A stretch of 64,000 nucleotides of DNA, from the NCBI RefSeq assembly GCF_037325665.1, contig NC_090260.1, forward strand, positions 47,646,050 to 47,710,049, in the 5' to 3' direction. Made by a program: the position numbers and the translations under genes. Positions within the stretch are counted from its first letter, which is position 1. The number at the start of each line of letters is the position of its first letter. This stretch comes from Littorina saxatilis. Lineage: Eukaryota; Mollusca; Gastropoda; Littorinimorpha; Littorinidae. Below the pieces are notes generated by a model. It was not told where the DNA came from and did no database searches. It was given only the letters and a program-made list of their open reading frames with translations. Positions 34,101 through 44,457 of this stretch are shown here, piece after piece.

Positions 34101-35676
34101 GAACTCTGACATGGATTACAGGATCGTTTCCATGCGCACTTGGTCTTGTGCTTGCGTGTACACACGAAGGGGGATAAGCCACTAGCAGGTCTGCACATAA
34201 GTTGACCTGGGAGATCGGAAAAATCTCCACACTTAACCCACCAGGCGACCGCGGCCGGGATTCGAACCCTCGACCTTCTGATTAAGAGGCCGACGTCTTA
34301 CCACCCCGCCACAGCCCCCGTCTTCCCCCCTCCACTAATACATCCCATATTCTGCAGAAGGGCAGCAACATTTGTTTAATTTGGAAGTCCAGGGTCGTTT
34401 ACAACCTGTACTTTTGACTTTGAATCTCTCTTTACAAAGTTTGGGTCGTACATGTTCCACCTCATCTGGCCTGTGTCACGCAAAGCGTAATCCGGTGAAG
34501 GTCGAAAGAGCACAGTGCTTTGAATGATAGGGTGCAACGTCCAAGTGAATAAGACAATGGTCTCCTATGCGGAAGGTTGTGTTTTAATTCAGGCCGCGGA
34601 GGTTGGGTTAAGGGTGGAGATTTTCCGGATCTCCCAGGTCAACTTACATGTGGCCTTATCCCCTTTTGTGTGTACTTGCAAGCACAAGACCAAGTACGCA
34701 CGGAAAAGATCCTGTAATCATTGTCCTCCGAGAATGCTAGGTTATAGATTAATAAAAACATGAATATACCAAACATGCATCCTCCAAAATTGGCATATGG
34801 CTGCCTAAATGGCAGGGTAAAACGGTCATACATGTAAAAACCCAATTTTGCAAACAAAAAAAAACCACAAGTGAATGTGGGAGTTTCAGCCCATGAGCCC
34901 AGCAGAAGAAGAAGAATGATTTTGTTGGTGTGTTTTCAGGGTGTGGAAGTAAAAGAAAGCTGCATCACACTGCCCCAAGAAGCCATCACAGGGCCCGAAG
35001 AGTTCAACTTCAGAATTACTGTAAGTGCACACAATGATAATTTTGATGTGCGTGTGTCTGTGTGTGTGTGGGTGCAAATTTGTGTGTGTCAGTTTGTGTG
35101 TGTGCATGTGGGGGGGATGAGTTTGTGTGTGTGTGTGTGTGTGTGCATGCATGTGTGTGCATGCATGTGTGTGTGCATGCATGTGAGTTTGTGTGTGTGT
35201 GGGCGTGAATTTGTATGCGTGTGTGTGTGTGTCGTTTTTTCTGTCTTGCTGTCTGTGTATGTAATTATTGTTTTCTGAATTTGACTATTTGGTCTCTCCC
35301 TCAACAGAGTTTTTTTCAATTTTAATTGTGAATGTCTATTTGTACATTTAGTTATCAGCTTGATGACTGTATTTGCAGAAAATATTGAATAAGAATGAAT
35401 AATGTTCACATCCATTTGTGCCTGGATATTTTTGTGCATGATAACATTTTCATTAAACACGACTTTCTTTCACGAACTTATATATCTTTTTAATTTCAAA
35501 AGAATATTTTCTGCTTCAAGGTCAACGGGGTCAAGTCGGTGATGGTGAAAGGGAGAGTAGTCCTGCGACACAACGATCCGTCCAAAGACGAGCGGATAGA
35601 GTTACCCCCCACCTGGTTGCCGACCACAAAAATCAAGAAGACAAAACAGTCGGCTGAGAGTCGGGGAGATTCTTGA
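28743..35676 (+). CDS. MRPL9: Mitochondrial ribosomal protein bL9m, seven coding exons
   Basis: A nuclear gene for a mitoribosome large-subunit protein. Coding exons: 28743-28838, 29138-29294, 29853-29977, 31916-31966, 33565-33666, 34940-35020 and 35521-35676. They total 768 bases (255 residues plus stop). All six introns are GT-AG and the frame is kept throughout. The basic N-terminus [20 protein letters not shown] looks like a mitochondrial import signal. The L9 core follows: [19 protein letters not shown], then [18 protein letters not shown], closely matching the animal bL9m 'NVGVRGDLVSVK...LLPQGLAVYASPEN' pattern. The tail [17 protein letters not shown] matches the family's VTVNGLDTVRV. 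Length is near the vertebrate 267 residues. The second donor (gttgga) is weak. Introns hold a MITE and several SINEs. This is the only ordinary single-copy host gene seen. Confidence 0.93.
30519..31636. mobile_element. 1,118-bp TA-flanked MITE in bL9m intron 3
   Basis: Perfect 15-base inverted termini including the TA (tacagtggagtccag), with TA duplicated. Removing it restores the minisatellite unit ctgtatacatgtacac. It contains a CA/CT microsatellite at about 31078-31275. Pogo/Tc1-like by ends and target site; no transposase. Confidence 0.9.
31078..31275. repeat. (CA)n/(CT)n microsatellite
   Basis: Long imperfect CA tract with a CT block. Frames across it are artefacts of the repeat. Confidence 0.95.
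32620..32986 (+). mobile_element. SINE-2, full copy in bL9m intron 4
   Basis: Starts with cccccgcgggtt, contains agcatgtcgtaagaggcgac, and ends cgacgttaaacaccaaataa plus an (AAAG)n tail. The 13-bp target duplication attggaaaaaaga is exact. Confidence 0.93.
33038..33402 (+). mobile_element. SINE-2, second copy in bL9m intron 4
   Basis: Close relative of the copy at 32620, in the same orientation, with its own 13-bp duplication agtccaaggcatc. The separate duplications show two independent insertions, not one tandem duplication. Confidence 0.93.
33695..33827. mobile_element. Decayed short MITE (ggaggtcttaa family)
   Basis: Shares ccttttaagaccccc, ccctcctttttaaaacc and ggaggtctta...gttccgctg with the intact family members at 36797-36955 and 48821-49026. 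The left end is degraded by a poly(C) tract. Confidence 0.6.
33937..34324 (-). mobile_element. tRNA-derived SINE-3 with (GAA)n tail
   Basis: Minus orientation. The tRNA-like head has gtggcggggtggtaagacg and ggttcgaatcccgg boxes. The tail is (AAG)n at 33937-33950. The flanking 12-bp duplication is cccccctccact. Confidence 0.88.
34530..34917 (+). mobile_element. SINE-3 copy in bL9m intron 5, head altered
   Basis: Shares agcacaagaccaagt, ctgcctaaatggc and gtgggagtttcagcc with the 56.7-kb copy and ends in (GAA)n. The short duplication gaatgat is visible. The tRNA-like head is not recognisable. It ends only about 20 bases before the acceptor of exon 6. Confidence 0.8.
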
Positions 35677-36796
35677 AAGAAAGTTGAAAGACGTGTTTTT
35701 TGTGTGTTTGTTTGTGGTGCATGTGAAAATACAATGTTGCAAAATAACTTGCTTTGTTGTTGTGGCAGAGTTGCGCCCCTTGCAAACAGTGAGGCAAGCA
35801 CACGGCTGGGCAGTTCAGGAAAGTAATCATGACATTGCAGTGAATACTTGAGCACTGATTTGTAACTCTTGTCTGCTGGGTACGACGCGCTTTTCTTTTG
35901 AAAGTGTGCTCATGGGAGGTCACTTTTCACCGACGTCATGATCGCTTTCTCTCTTTGGTCGGGGTCACTCTCATTCTCCCTGTCTCCTGGAACCTCTCTC
36001 TGCCTTCCTCTGTCCGTCTCGCTCTGTCTGCCTCCTCTGTCCGTCTCGCTCTGTCTGCTTTTCTCCGTCCTCATGTCAAGCTATCTCTCTCTCTTTCTCT
36101 CTGTCTTCTGCATGTCTATCTCTGTCTGTGTCTTTCTCTGTCAGTCACACACACACTCCTCTTCTCTCTTTCTCTCGCTCGCTCTATTTCTTTCACACAC
36201 ACACACACATACACACACACACACACACACACGATAAATGTTGCAGAAAAAAATGTTTTATGTTCTAGCATTTTTATTTCAAGCACGACATCAGTATGCA
36301 TTCGAGTTCATTTAAAAAAACACTAGGTTTTACTTGTCAACAAGTCAAACATTCAGGGCTGCCAGGTAGCATGGACAGTTAAAAAAAAATACAAGGCATC
36401 ACACAAAAGGTCAACTGTTGGTGAAAGGACATATGCATGTGCATAACTCCAAAAAGCAAAAAGAAATTCACTTTTCCTGCCCACCTCTGCAGAAAAGAAT
36501 GATACGGCCTCACAAAGAAACAATGATCACTAATAGTAGAAGTCATGAGGAAAATGTATATTATCCAAACATAAACTTATATTGTGCAAAATTACTGATT
36601 TATTAAAACAAAATTATTTCAAAAGACTAGAAGGCAAAACTGTGAGAATTCGCGGCCCTCCCAAAACAGCAGACTGAAAACATCATTCAGGGAAAAAATA
36701 ATTGAATATTAGTCTCCTCTAAGCATACAAAACCTTTTTTTTTTTAAATCTTTTTATTGCGATATTTTCTTCAGAGAAATGACAAGAGGAAGTCTA
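35677..36796. other. 3' flank of the bL9m gene with microsatellites
   Basis: Holds the 3' UTR of the bL9m gene; no canonical AATAAA is clear nearby. A (TC)n then (CA)n tract lies at about 35960-36235. Nothing else is recognised. Confidence 0.5.
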
Positions 36797-36955
36797 CAGT
36801 GGAACACCCTTTTAAGACCTCCAAAAATCTAAGAAAACAGGGTCTTAAAAAGGAGGGAGTCTTAAAATGGAGGTACATTTACAGAGGTTATGAACAGAAA
36901 ATCTGAGAAAACAAGGTCTTAAAAAGGGGGAGTCTTAAATTGGGGGGTTCCACTG
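36797..36955. mobile_element. 159-bp MITE, TA-flanked (ggaggtcttaa family)
   Basis: The termini cagtggaacacccttttaag and, reverse-complemented, cagtggaaccccccaattta are bounded by TA on both sides. The interior is made of repeated aaggtcttaaaaaggggg-type blocks. Confidence 0.88.
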
Positions 36956-37006
36956 TATTTGAGAAATAATGCAAAGCATTTGCGTCTTTGTATTTCTGTT
37001 GAAACA

Positions 37007-37260
37007 TGTGACCCTCCACCACGAATTGAGTCGCATGTCACCTTGCACGGTTCTGCGCTAGGCTTAATATAAGTCCGGAGAGTGTCTGGTAACAGTGTGA
37101 GGGTCACCTTAGTCACAGGCTTATAACTCAAACAGTTTTCGCTCTTTTCTTAAACGGTTTTCACCACTGGATAGAGTATAAAAAAACTTGTTAGGAAAAT
37201 GTACAAATATGAAAATCATGCAAAGGTGACATGCGACTCATTCCGTGGTGGAGGGTCACA
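37007..37260. mobile_element. Foldback MITE with ~38-bp inverted termini
   Basis: The left terminus tgtgaccctccaccacg and the following 20 bases recur inverted at the right end with two or three mismatches. No clear target duplication and no coding sequence. Confidence 0.8.
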
Positions 37261-37397
37261 TATTGAAGTGAAATCCTGTAGTGGGACGAAATCAACTGGC
37301 AGACTGGAATCAAAAAGTAGTCTGTTTGGCTTTGAAATATAACCAGTCTAATTGGGGTGAGGTGGGATAAGGGGTGGGTGCAGTACAATGAACCATA

Positions 37398-37819
37398 GAC
37401 CAAATAGCCTGGACCGCCAACTCATCACGTGACCCTTCGAGGTTACGACGCTCGACTTTCAGGGGCGCTTAGCGTCCGGTTTGAAAGGCCAGCGATTCGA
37501 AGACAGTGAAAAGAAAGCACGCTCCAGTTATTTGTGACAATGGGAGGTGACAATGAACTGGATTATCCAAAACTCCAAACTAAACTTAAGAAAACTCATT
37601 GAAAAACATGTTCCATGTGCACTTTAGCTGAGTTTATTTTAGCATTTTCAGAACTTACCTCGGCAACTTCGTCCATGTCTACAATCGACACCGGATATGA
37701 CATCCCCCCGATTTCTGAAAGGCCATGTAAGCGTAGGTTCCTAAATGCGCGAGGCCGCTACCTCGTAATAGAGAGAAAGAGCAGACAGAGAGCTAGTTGG
37801 CGGTCCAGGATAAATGGTC
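37398..37819. mobile_element. 422-bp MITE, TA-flanked (gacca...tggtc)
   Basis: Inverted termini gaccaaatagcctggaccgc and, reverse-complemented, gaccatttatcctggaccgc match at 17 of 20 positions. TA lies on each side. Confidence 0.82.
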
Positions 37820-38693
37820 TATGAATGAACGAAAAGGTTGAGGAAAAAATGACTACAGACTTTTAAAAAACCCACCAATACAATGGGTATTGAGCCTACA
37901 AACAAAGAGGAATGTAATACACACTTGGTCAAAAAGTGACTGAAAATTATTAGGGGGAAAAAAGTATTGAAACGAGCAAACATCAACAAAACAAAGAGAT
38001 CTGTCATCAAATCGACTTAAAATTGTTTACTGAGGAAAACGGGTCACTATTCCAAATATCATTTGCAGACATGAGAGAGAAAGAGGAGGGGAAAAAACCC
38101 AGAGGAATTATGAATGAATGCGCAATTATAAAGCATTGTAAATCCTTCTTTGTTAATTCGACATTTTGATTGGTCAATGCAATCACTCAGCGGTCAGGCA
38201 ATCAGCGTATCTCACCTCCAAATGGATCTGCCTCAATGTACACTTCCTGGCAAGCGTATCAATACAGGTCATGTGTTTCACATGTCGCCATGACTGCAAT
38301 AGTTTCTGCCAGCCGGTTGGTCATGCGCACGAACGATAGACAAATCAAGGGAAATGGAAGACAGCATGTACGCAATATGGTGACCGAGACATGAAAAGGA
38401 TGTGACGTCATGTTATAATGAATGACGAATTGTTCTAGCGAGAACGTCACTTTGTGATTCGGCCTTTGCAGTCTTCTCAAAAGGAACAAGCCATGGAAAA
38501 GTCAGTCTGTAAAATATAGAAAAGCACATAATAACCCCAAGCGAATTATAATGTCATGCTAAGCACATCGTAATTCCATGGGACTATACTTTCACCGAAG
38601 GCGATGATAAGTACGTGACAAGTCATGAATAAAATTGATAAATTGAGGTGCCACTTCACATCCAAAAAGAAAGATCCTTTGAATGGATAGATT
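37820..38693. other. Unassigned spacer
   Basis: No gene, clear repeat or RNA was recognised. Confidence 0.4.
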
Positions 38694-38881
38694 TACAATT
38701 ACAATATCGACCTGCTGCTTTCAACATGTCGGGGTGTGCCTAAATTGTCGCACCTGTGATTTGTAAATGGAATCCCTCAGGCCTACGGCCTTTGTGGTTT
38801 CCATTTACAAATCACAGGTGAGACAATTTAGGCACACCCCGACATGTTGAAAGCAATCGGTGAATATTGTATCAATGTCAG
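38694..38881. repeat. Near-perfect long palindrome (~60-80-bp arms)
   Basis: The stretch gctttcaacatgtcggggtg onward to gtaaatggaa recurs inverted from ttccatttacaaatcacagg to gttgaaagc, with about one mismatch over nearly 60 bases. Weaker pairing continues outward (acaatat). The loop is about 25 bases. It may be a foldback MITE. Confidence 0.88.
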
Positions 38882-38967
38882 TGGTACAAGAAATTCAGTT
38901 GAGTTGTAACCTAGGCACACGTAAGAATTTTTCGGGGTGTTCGGCCACAAGAATTTCATAAAAAGGC

Positions 38968-39021
38968 AGAACATCTTTCTTTCGTGTTTAACGTCGTTTT
39001 CAACCACGAAGGTTATATCGC
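38968..39021 (-). mobile_element. SINE-2 fragment, host of a SINE-1 insertion
   Basis: In minus orientation this is the 3' end of SINE-2 (tatcgcgacg... cgttttcaaccacgaaggtt in plus). A SINE-1 was inserted into it. Confidence 0.8.
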
Positions 39022-39033
39022 GACGGGAAAAGG

Positions 39034-39339
39034 AACGGGACGGTTGGCCTAGTGGTAAGGCGTCCGCCCCGTGATCGGGAGGTCATGGGTTCGAACCCCG
39101 GCCAGGTCATACCAAAGACTTTAAAATTGGCAATCTAGTGGCTCCTCCGCCTGGCGTCTGGCATTATGGGGTTAGTGCTAGGACTGGTTGGTCCGGTGTC
39201 AGAATAATGTGACTGGGTGAGACATGAAGTCTGTGCTGCGACTTCTGTCTTGTGTGTGGCGCACGTTATATGTCAAAGCAGTACCGCCCTGATATAGCCC
39301 TTCGTGGTCGGCTGGGCGTTAAGCAAACAAACAAACAAA
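39034..39339 (+). mobile_element. Full-length SINE-1
   Basis: The head ggcctagtggtaaggcgtcc and ggttcgaaccccgg is tRNA-like. The 3' domain is gatatagcccttcgtggtcg...gcgttaagcaaa with a (CAAA)n tail. The 12-bp duplication gacgggaaaagg is exact. Best reference copy of the family in the window. Confidence 0.95.
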
Positions 39340-39514
39340 GACGGGAAAAGGCAGAACAAAAAGTGAATTGAAACAATAGCATTTGCAAGCAGTAAAATCA
39401 GAAATATTTTTTACAAGTACGAATGAACACAACGCAGCGTAAAATATAATTATCAGCGTACATCAAAAACATTATCATCATTGCCAGGATGCATACAATG
39501 TTACAAAATGGTGT

Positions 39515-39600
39515 GTAGATTAAAAAGAAAATTAAAAATGGAGATGCATACTTTGTGAAGGCAGTATCAGCAGTACTAAACACGCATGTAGAAAAACATT
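39515..39600 (-). pseudogene. 3' remnant of zinc-finger locus D
   Basis: Matches 5665-5750 downstream of gene A (aaaatggagatgcatacttt). It marks the original 3' end of paralogue D, now separated from its fingers. Confidence 0.75.
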
Positions 39601-39921
39601 TTATCAATTGGACAGATTGTGGAGATAACTCTGTGTCTGGGTATTTTAGGCTGTGGAAGAGTTGTCATCCTTGAATGTGAGGCAAGCTAAGCCATGTGTA
39701 ACTCATTTGGAGTCATTAATCAGTGCATAGAGACTGCAATCGTCTACTTCAGTTTCCATACAGAATGTACAAGAACCTATATTAGATATATACTTTGTTG
39801 GACTTTGACATTAACATTTGTTCTGCTGAATCTGCACTGACACATATTTATGGTGTAAATCTATAAAATATGACAAATAATGCTTCCGCGGTGCTTCCTG
39901 GCATGTGGCTTTTCTCTTGTA

Positions 39922-41456
39922 CAGGGTCCCCACTGGTTTTTAGAAACAAAATTCCATGACTTTTCCATGACTTTCCATGATCCTCAATAACATTTTCCAT
40001 GACTAGATCCACCATTTCCGAACACGCAAACTTTTTACGTCTTGTCACTGCCAGTTTTAACACTGGCTTGCTTTGCACTGAATTTGAGTCAGTTTCTACG
40101 CAGTGTCTCTTCGACAAGCAAGTCAAGCATTTGCTACGCAGTCAGATTATCGGTAATGTTTGCTGGTCCTGTCATTTTACTAAACTGGACCTGCCACTGT
40201 TTGTATCCATCTGCATTTTCGTAAATTCCGTTTCGTAACCGTCACTGTGACTTGACGAACTGTCATTTTTTTCACCGCGATACAGTAGTCCCTTCCATTT
40301 CCGGCCCTTTCGTGGGCGTGAACCTGCCCGGAGCGGCCAGCTTTCCCATGACTAATGAATTTTCCTTCTATAATTGACTCTTAATGGCCGTTAACCTGTC
40401 TGACGCGGTCAACGGTCACTGATTTTTGACCTAAGGTGCCCCTCTTACTCGACAGGAGCGGCCACTTAACGGCCACTTGTGTGTGTGTGTGTGTGTTGTG
40501 TGCACAGACGGCACAGCACGAGCAGACGACATGAATACTTACGCATGCGCAAACTGTAAATACAGACATGCGCATACATGTACATTTACGGCAGTCACTT
40601 CCGGATCGATCACAGCTGATGTGAGTTTGAAACACTTGTTTATCTGACACTCAAATACATATATAATAATCCAAACAACACACATAGAAACATACGAAAC
40701 AATAGCTTAGCCAGGACGATCGAGTTAAACACGCAAATAATTAAGATGTATTTATAAACGAAAGCAAAACTAACAGAGACAATGAATCGGCGGCTCGTGG
40801 ATGATCGCTTTCTTTTCTTCATGAAAACTTGATCGTGTTTTTTGGGGTTTTTTGGAGGAGGAGGGGGCCTGTAATGAACGGCCACCTGATATTTGCGGTC
40901 ACCTTTGCAATGACTAATGGGTGACCGGATATGGCAGGTACTACTGTACACAGTTCATTGCGAAGATCTTCCTCGGTAATTCGTTCCAATTCCGCATACT
41001 TTTTGTTGTCAAGAAACAACTCGAAAGAAAGTTTCAAACTCATCATCCTCCGTCTTGCTTGTCGAAGCGCTAAAGTACTTTATCGATGCAAAAACAAAAG
41101 CAGAAAACTTCGATGAAACCGACTCAAATGCAGCGCAGACGACACGAGATAATGGAAGGAAGTGAGCCTCGCTTTGGCTCAAGTGCCGTTAACAATACCG
41201 TTATTCTCGTATGCAAATACGAACGAGAAGTTGGTCATACGAACAAGCCTTGTGCTGGCGACGCAAATCGGGGAATGGCTGGGCAACAAAAATCGCCGCT
41301 GGCGTGCTAAAGGTTAATTTTTTTTTTCTTTCTTATTTTTGTTAAATTCCATGACTTTCCATGACTTGAATTGAAATTCCATGACTTTCCAGGCCTGGAA
41401 AATTAAAAATCAAATTCCATGACTTTCCAGATTTTCCATGACCTGTACAAACCCTC
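39922..41456. mobile_element. 1.5-kb element inserted in zinc finger of locus D
   Basis: Begins cagggtccccactgg, ends tacaaaccctc, and has 'tccatgactttccatgac' blocks repeated in inverted orientation near both ends. The duplication cttgta flanks it. Joining the flanks restores the finger-linker sequence tttctcttgtatgtgtcaac seen in gene A. It looks like a non-autonomous hAT-like element. It contains a second MITE. Confidence 0.85.
40283..40946. mobile_element. 664-bp TA-flanked MITE, pogo/Tigger-like ends
   Basis: The termini cagtagtcccttccatttcc and, reverse-complemented, cagtagtacctgccatatcc match closely, with TA on both sides. It is nested in the 39922-41456 element. Confidence 0.88.
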
Positions 41457-43134
41457 CTTGTATGTGTCAACATGTGGGTCTTCAAATCCCCTTTCCGACC
41501 AAATTTCTTTGAACAATGAGGACAGGCATGAGGCTTTTCTCCTGTATGTGTCAACATGTGGGGCTTCAAATCCCCTTTCCGACCAAATTTCTTTGAACAA
41601 TGAGGACAGGCATGAGGCTTTTCTCCTGTATGTGTCAACATGTGGGGCTTCAAATCCCCTTTCTGAGCAAATTTCTTTGAACAATGAGGACAGGCATGTG
41701 GCTTTTCTCCTGTATGTGTCAATATGTGGGTCTTTAAATGCCATTTGTGAACAAATTTCTTTGAACAATGAGGACAGGCATGTGGCTTTTCTCCTGAATG
41801 TGTCAACATGTGGGTCTTCAAATGCCCTTTCTGAGCAAATATCACTTTGCAATGAGGACAGGCATGTGGCTGTTCAGTTGTAAGTGTTAACATGTGTTTG
41901 TTTACACCCCCCTTTTGACCAAATATTGTTGTACATTTAAGGCAGGCATGTGGTCTTCCTCTTGTCAACATGTCTCCACCCTCCCCCACACCGTCTTTTT
42001 CACGCTTGATATCATTTGAACATGTACACCAATCTTGTTCTGAAAATGAAGCTGTGTCTGCAATGGTTCCAAAATCAATTGGGATTTCTGCTGCCCCTTG
42101 TTTCTGCCCCTCTTGTTTCAGTCTAACAACGTTGTTGTAAGCACTGGATGATGTTGGTATTTCAGCTGCCTTTTGTTTCAGCCAAACAACGTTGCTTTGA
42201 GCACTGGATGATGTTGGTATTTCAGCTCCCTCTTGATTCAGCCAAACAACGTTGCTGTCAGCACTGGACGATGTTGGTATTTCAGCTGCCTTTTGTTTCA
42301 GCCAAACAACGTTGCTTTGAGCACTGGATGATGTTGGTATTTCAGCTGCTTCTTGTTTCAGTCTAACAACGTTGCTTTGAGCACTGGATGATGTTGGTAT
42401 TTCAGCTGCTTCTTGTTTCAGCCAAACAACGTTGCTTTGAGCACTGGATGATGTTGGTATTTCAGCTGCTTCTTGTTTCAGTCTAACAATGTTGCTGTCA
42501 GCACTGGATGATGTTGGTATTTCAGCTGCCTCTTGTTTCAGCCAAACAACGTTGCTGTCAGCACTGGATGATGTTGGTATTTCAGCTGCTTCTTGTTTCA
42601 GTCTAACAACGTTGCTGTCAGCACTGGACGATGTTGGTATTTCAGCTCCCTCTTGTTTCAGCCAAACAACGTTGCTGTCAGCACTGGACGATGTTGGTAT
42701 TTCAGCTCCCTCTTGTTTCAGTCTAACAATGTTGCTGTCAGCACTGGATGATGTTGGTATTTCAGCTGCCTCTTGTTTCAGCCAAACAACGTTGCTGTCA
42801 GCACTGGATGATGTTGGTATTTCTGATGTACGCTCCATCTGCACGTTGACTGTTTTGTCTGTCTTGAAATCTTCACCTGCTGGTGCTGTAACAGAAAAAG
42901 CAAAAATCTTTTGTAAGTCTCGTGATGAAAATGTTTACATACCTTTTCTGAAGGTATACGTAGGACAGCATTCCTGAAAGATAGAAATTCACAACTCCCA
43001 AAGACAGAGAGATTCTCTTCCTGAAAGAAAAGACGAGACGTTAAGGAAAGACAGAAAAAGATGTCACTTAAAGGCACACAACTTCTCAGAAAAACAGTTC
43101 GGCTCACCATCTCACATTTTGCAGGTCTTCGCAT
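41342..43134 (-). CDS. C2H2 zinc-finger protein D with 12 SUMO-motif repeats
   Basis: The main exon (42885-41342) has its ATG at 42838 and encodes twelve 20-residue repeats: nine with LKQE, two with LKQK and one with LNQE. A short linker follows (IKREKDGVGEGG joined directly to MLTRGRPHAC, so the mid-region of gene A is deleted in frame), then one degenerate and five intact C2H2 fingers. The last three fingers are nearly identical (SKKF..KGDLK). The last 38 or so residues (RRVCTGHGKSGK...) come from the inserted element at 39922-41456, which cut off the rest of the finger array. Upstream exons at 43134-43108 and from 43020 match those of A and B and share B's 2-base addition. Distant phase-matched exons at 45986-46102 and 46936-47035 could also feed this exon. 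Nuclear DNA binding is likely; activity is unproven. Confidence 0.78.
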
Positions 43135-43296
43135 GGAATACGACCATCTGTCCACTTGGTTACATACCAGAAATGAATAGCGTGGGTAATCAATGTGATG
43201 AATCAAATTAAATGTCGTAAATGCAACCACTGGCTTCTCAAGAAATCATTTTATTCAGACCCTTCAAAAATCTAAGAAAATCAGGTTTCCACTGTT

Positions 43297-43487
43297 TGTT
43301 TGTTTGCTTGCTTCATGTCTCACCCAGTCACATTATTCTGACACCGGACCAACCAGTCCTAGCACTAACCCCATAATGCCAGACGCCAGGCGGAGCAGCC
43401 ACTAGATTGCCAATTTTAAAGTCTTAGATATGACCCGGCCGGGGTTCGAACCCACGACCTCCCGATCACTAGACCAACCGTGCCGGT
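43297..43487 (-). mobile_element. SINE-1 short form, shared with block A
   Basis: Same site, orientation and 12-bp flank (ggtttccactgt) as 8387-8597. It has a small deletion in the head near 43470. Confidence 0.9.
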
Positions 43488-44457
43488 GGTTTCCACTGTA
43501 CAGCAATAGCAACTCACCAGGGGCAGTGAGGAATTGTTAGTATGTAACCAAGTGAAGGGATGGTCTTATCCCATGTAAAGCCTGACCTGATCTGAGATGC
43601 TGATCCAAACCATGTTCACAAGAAGGAGTGAGCCTTTAAAGTCATCTTCTTCCGTAGAGGACTGGGTTCTTGCGAACGTCTCAGAGTCCTGCGTTTACAG
43701 AGTCCCAGGCTTTATGCTGTATGTGGGCATACGTGCCTTGTCAAAAGAACTTCAGATGAGTTTACTCAAGTTACATACACACACCCTGCGACCACAGGAA
43801 CATAGACTTAGTGGTTCAAGGAATCGTGTGCAAAGGGGAATAGCCACGTTTTATCTCTAAGTCAAGAGGAAGAAAAGTCAGTTGCTTCCCTTAAAAGTGA
43901 CTTTGGGGCAAAACTTGAATTTTTATGTTTGTTTGTTGTTGCCGCAGCCTCAACACTACCCCCACACATATAGAAATGCGTATATCGCTATCTCATTCTT
44001 TGGACCACAAAATCCATGTAGTGGAAGTCTACTATTCGGAAATGTCCGATTGCAACATAACAAAACAGTTGCAGGTTTTGTCAGCATCAGTTTCTGCATT
44101 CTCATGTGTAATTGTTCTTTTTATTACAAAACACAAAATGATTTTTGACAATCTGTGGTGAATATAACACCTATATTTGGATGGTTTGCAACTTTCATAT
44201 TTTTGCATGATTTAAAGCAGTTGAGACACTTTGCCTTCAAGTGACCAGGAGACATATACAAGAAAGCTAAATCAAAACTGATGTTGCTGTCTGGGCAGGT
44301 AGCTTTTGACCTTGGCTGATCATCGAAAGCAGAAGAAGAAGACCTTAGCTGATTCATTTTGCTGAGTTGTGATTGGCTATGACCGCCTCACTTACTTTTT
44401 AAGCTAACCTACCACAAGGACAATGATAACATTAAATATTAGGCATGGGAATTGAAA
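43488..44457. other. Upstream flank of zinc-finger block D
   Basis: Paralogous to 13474-13765 and 23240-23950. Contains the empty site for the RAG1-NTD-like transposon (caactcaccaggggcagtga). No gene. Confidence 0.7.

Noticed and set aside
39034-39110. Possible tRNA gene
   Set aside because: Box A and B words are present, but the sequence is the head of SINE-1 with a body, tail and target duplication; the heads at 34.3 kb and 56.7 kb are likewise SINE parts.
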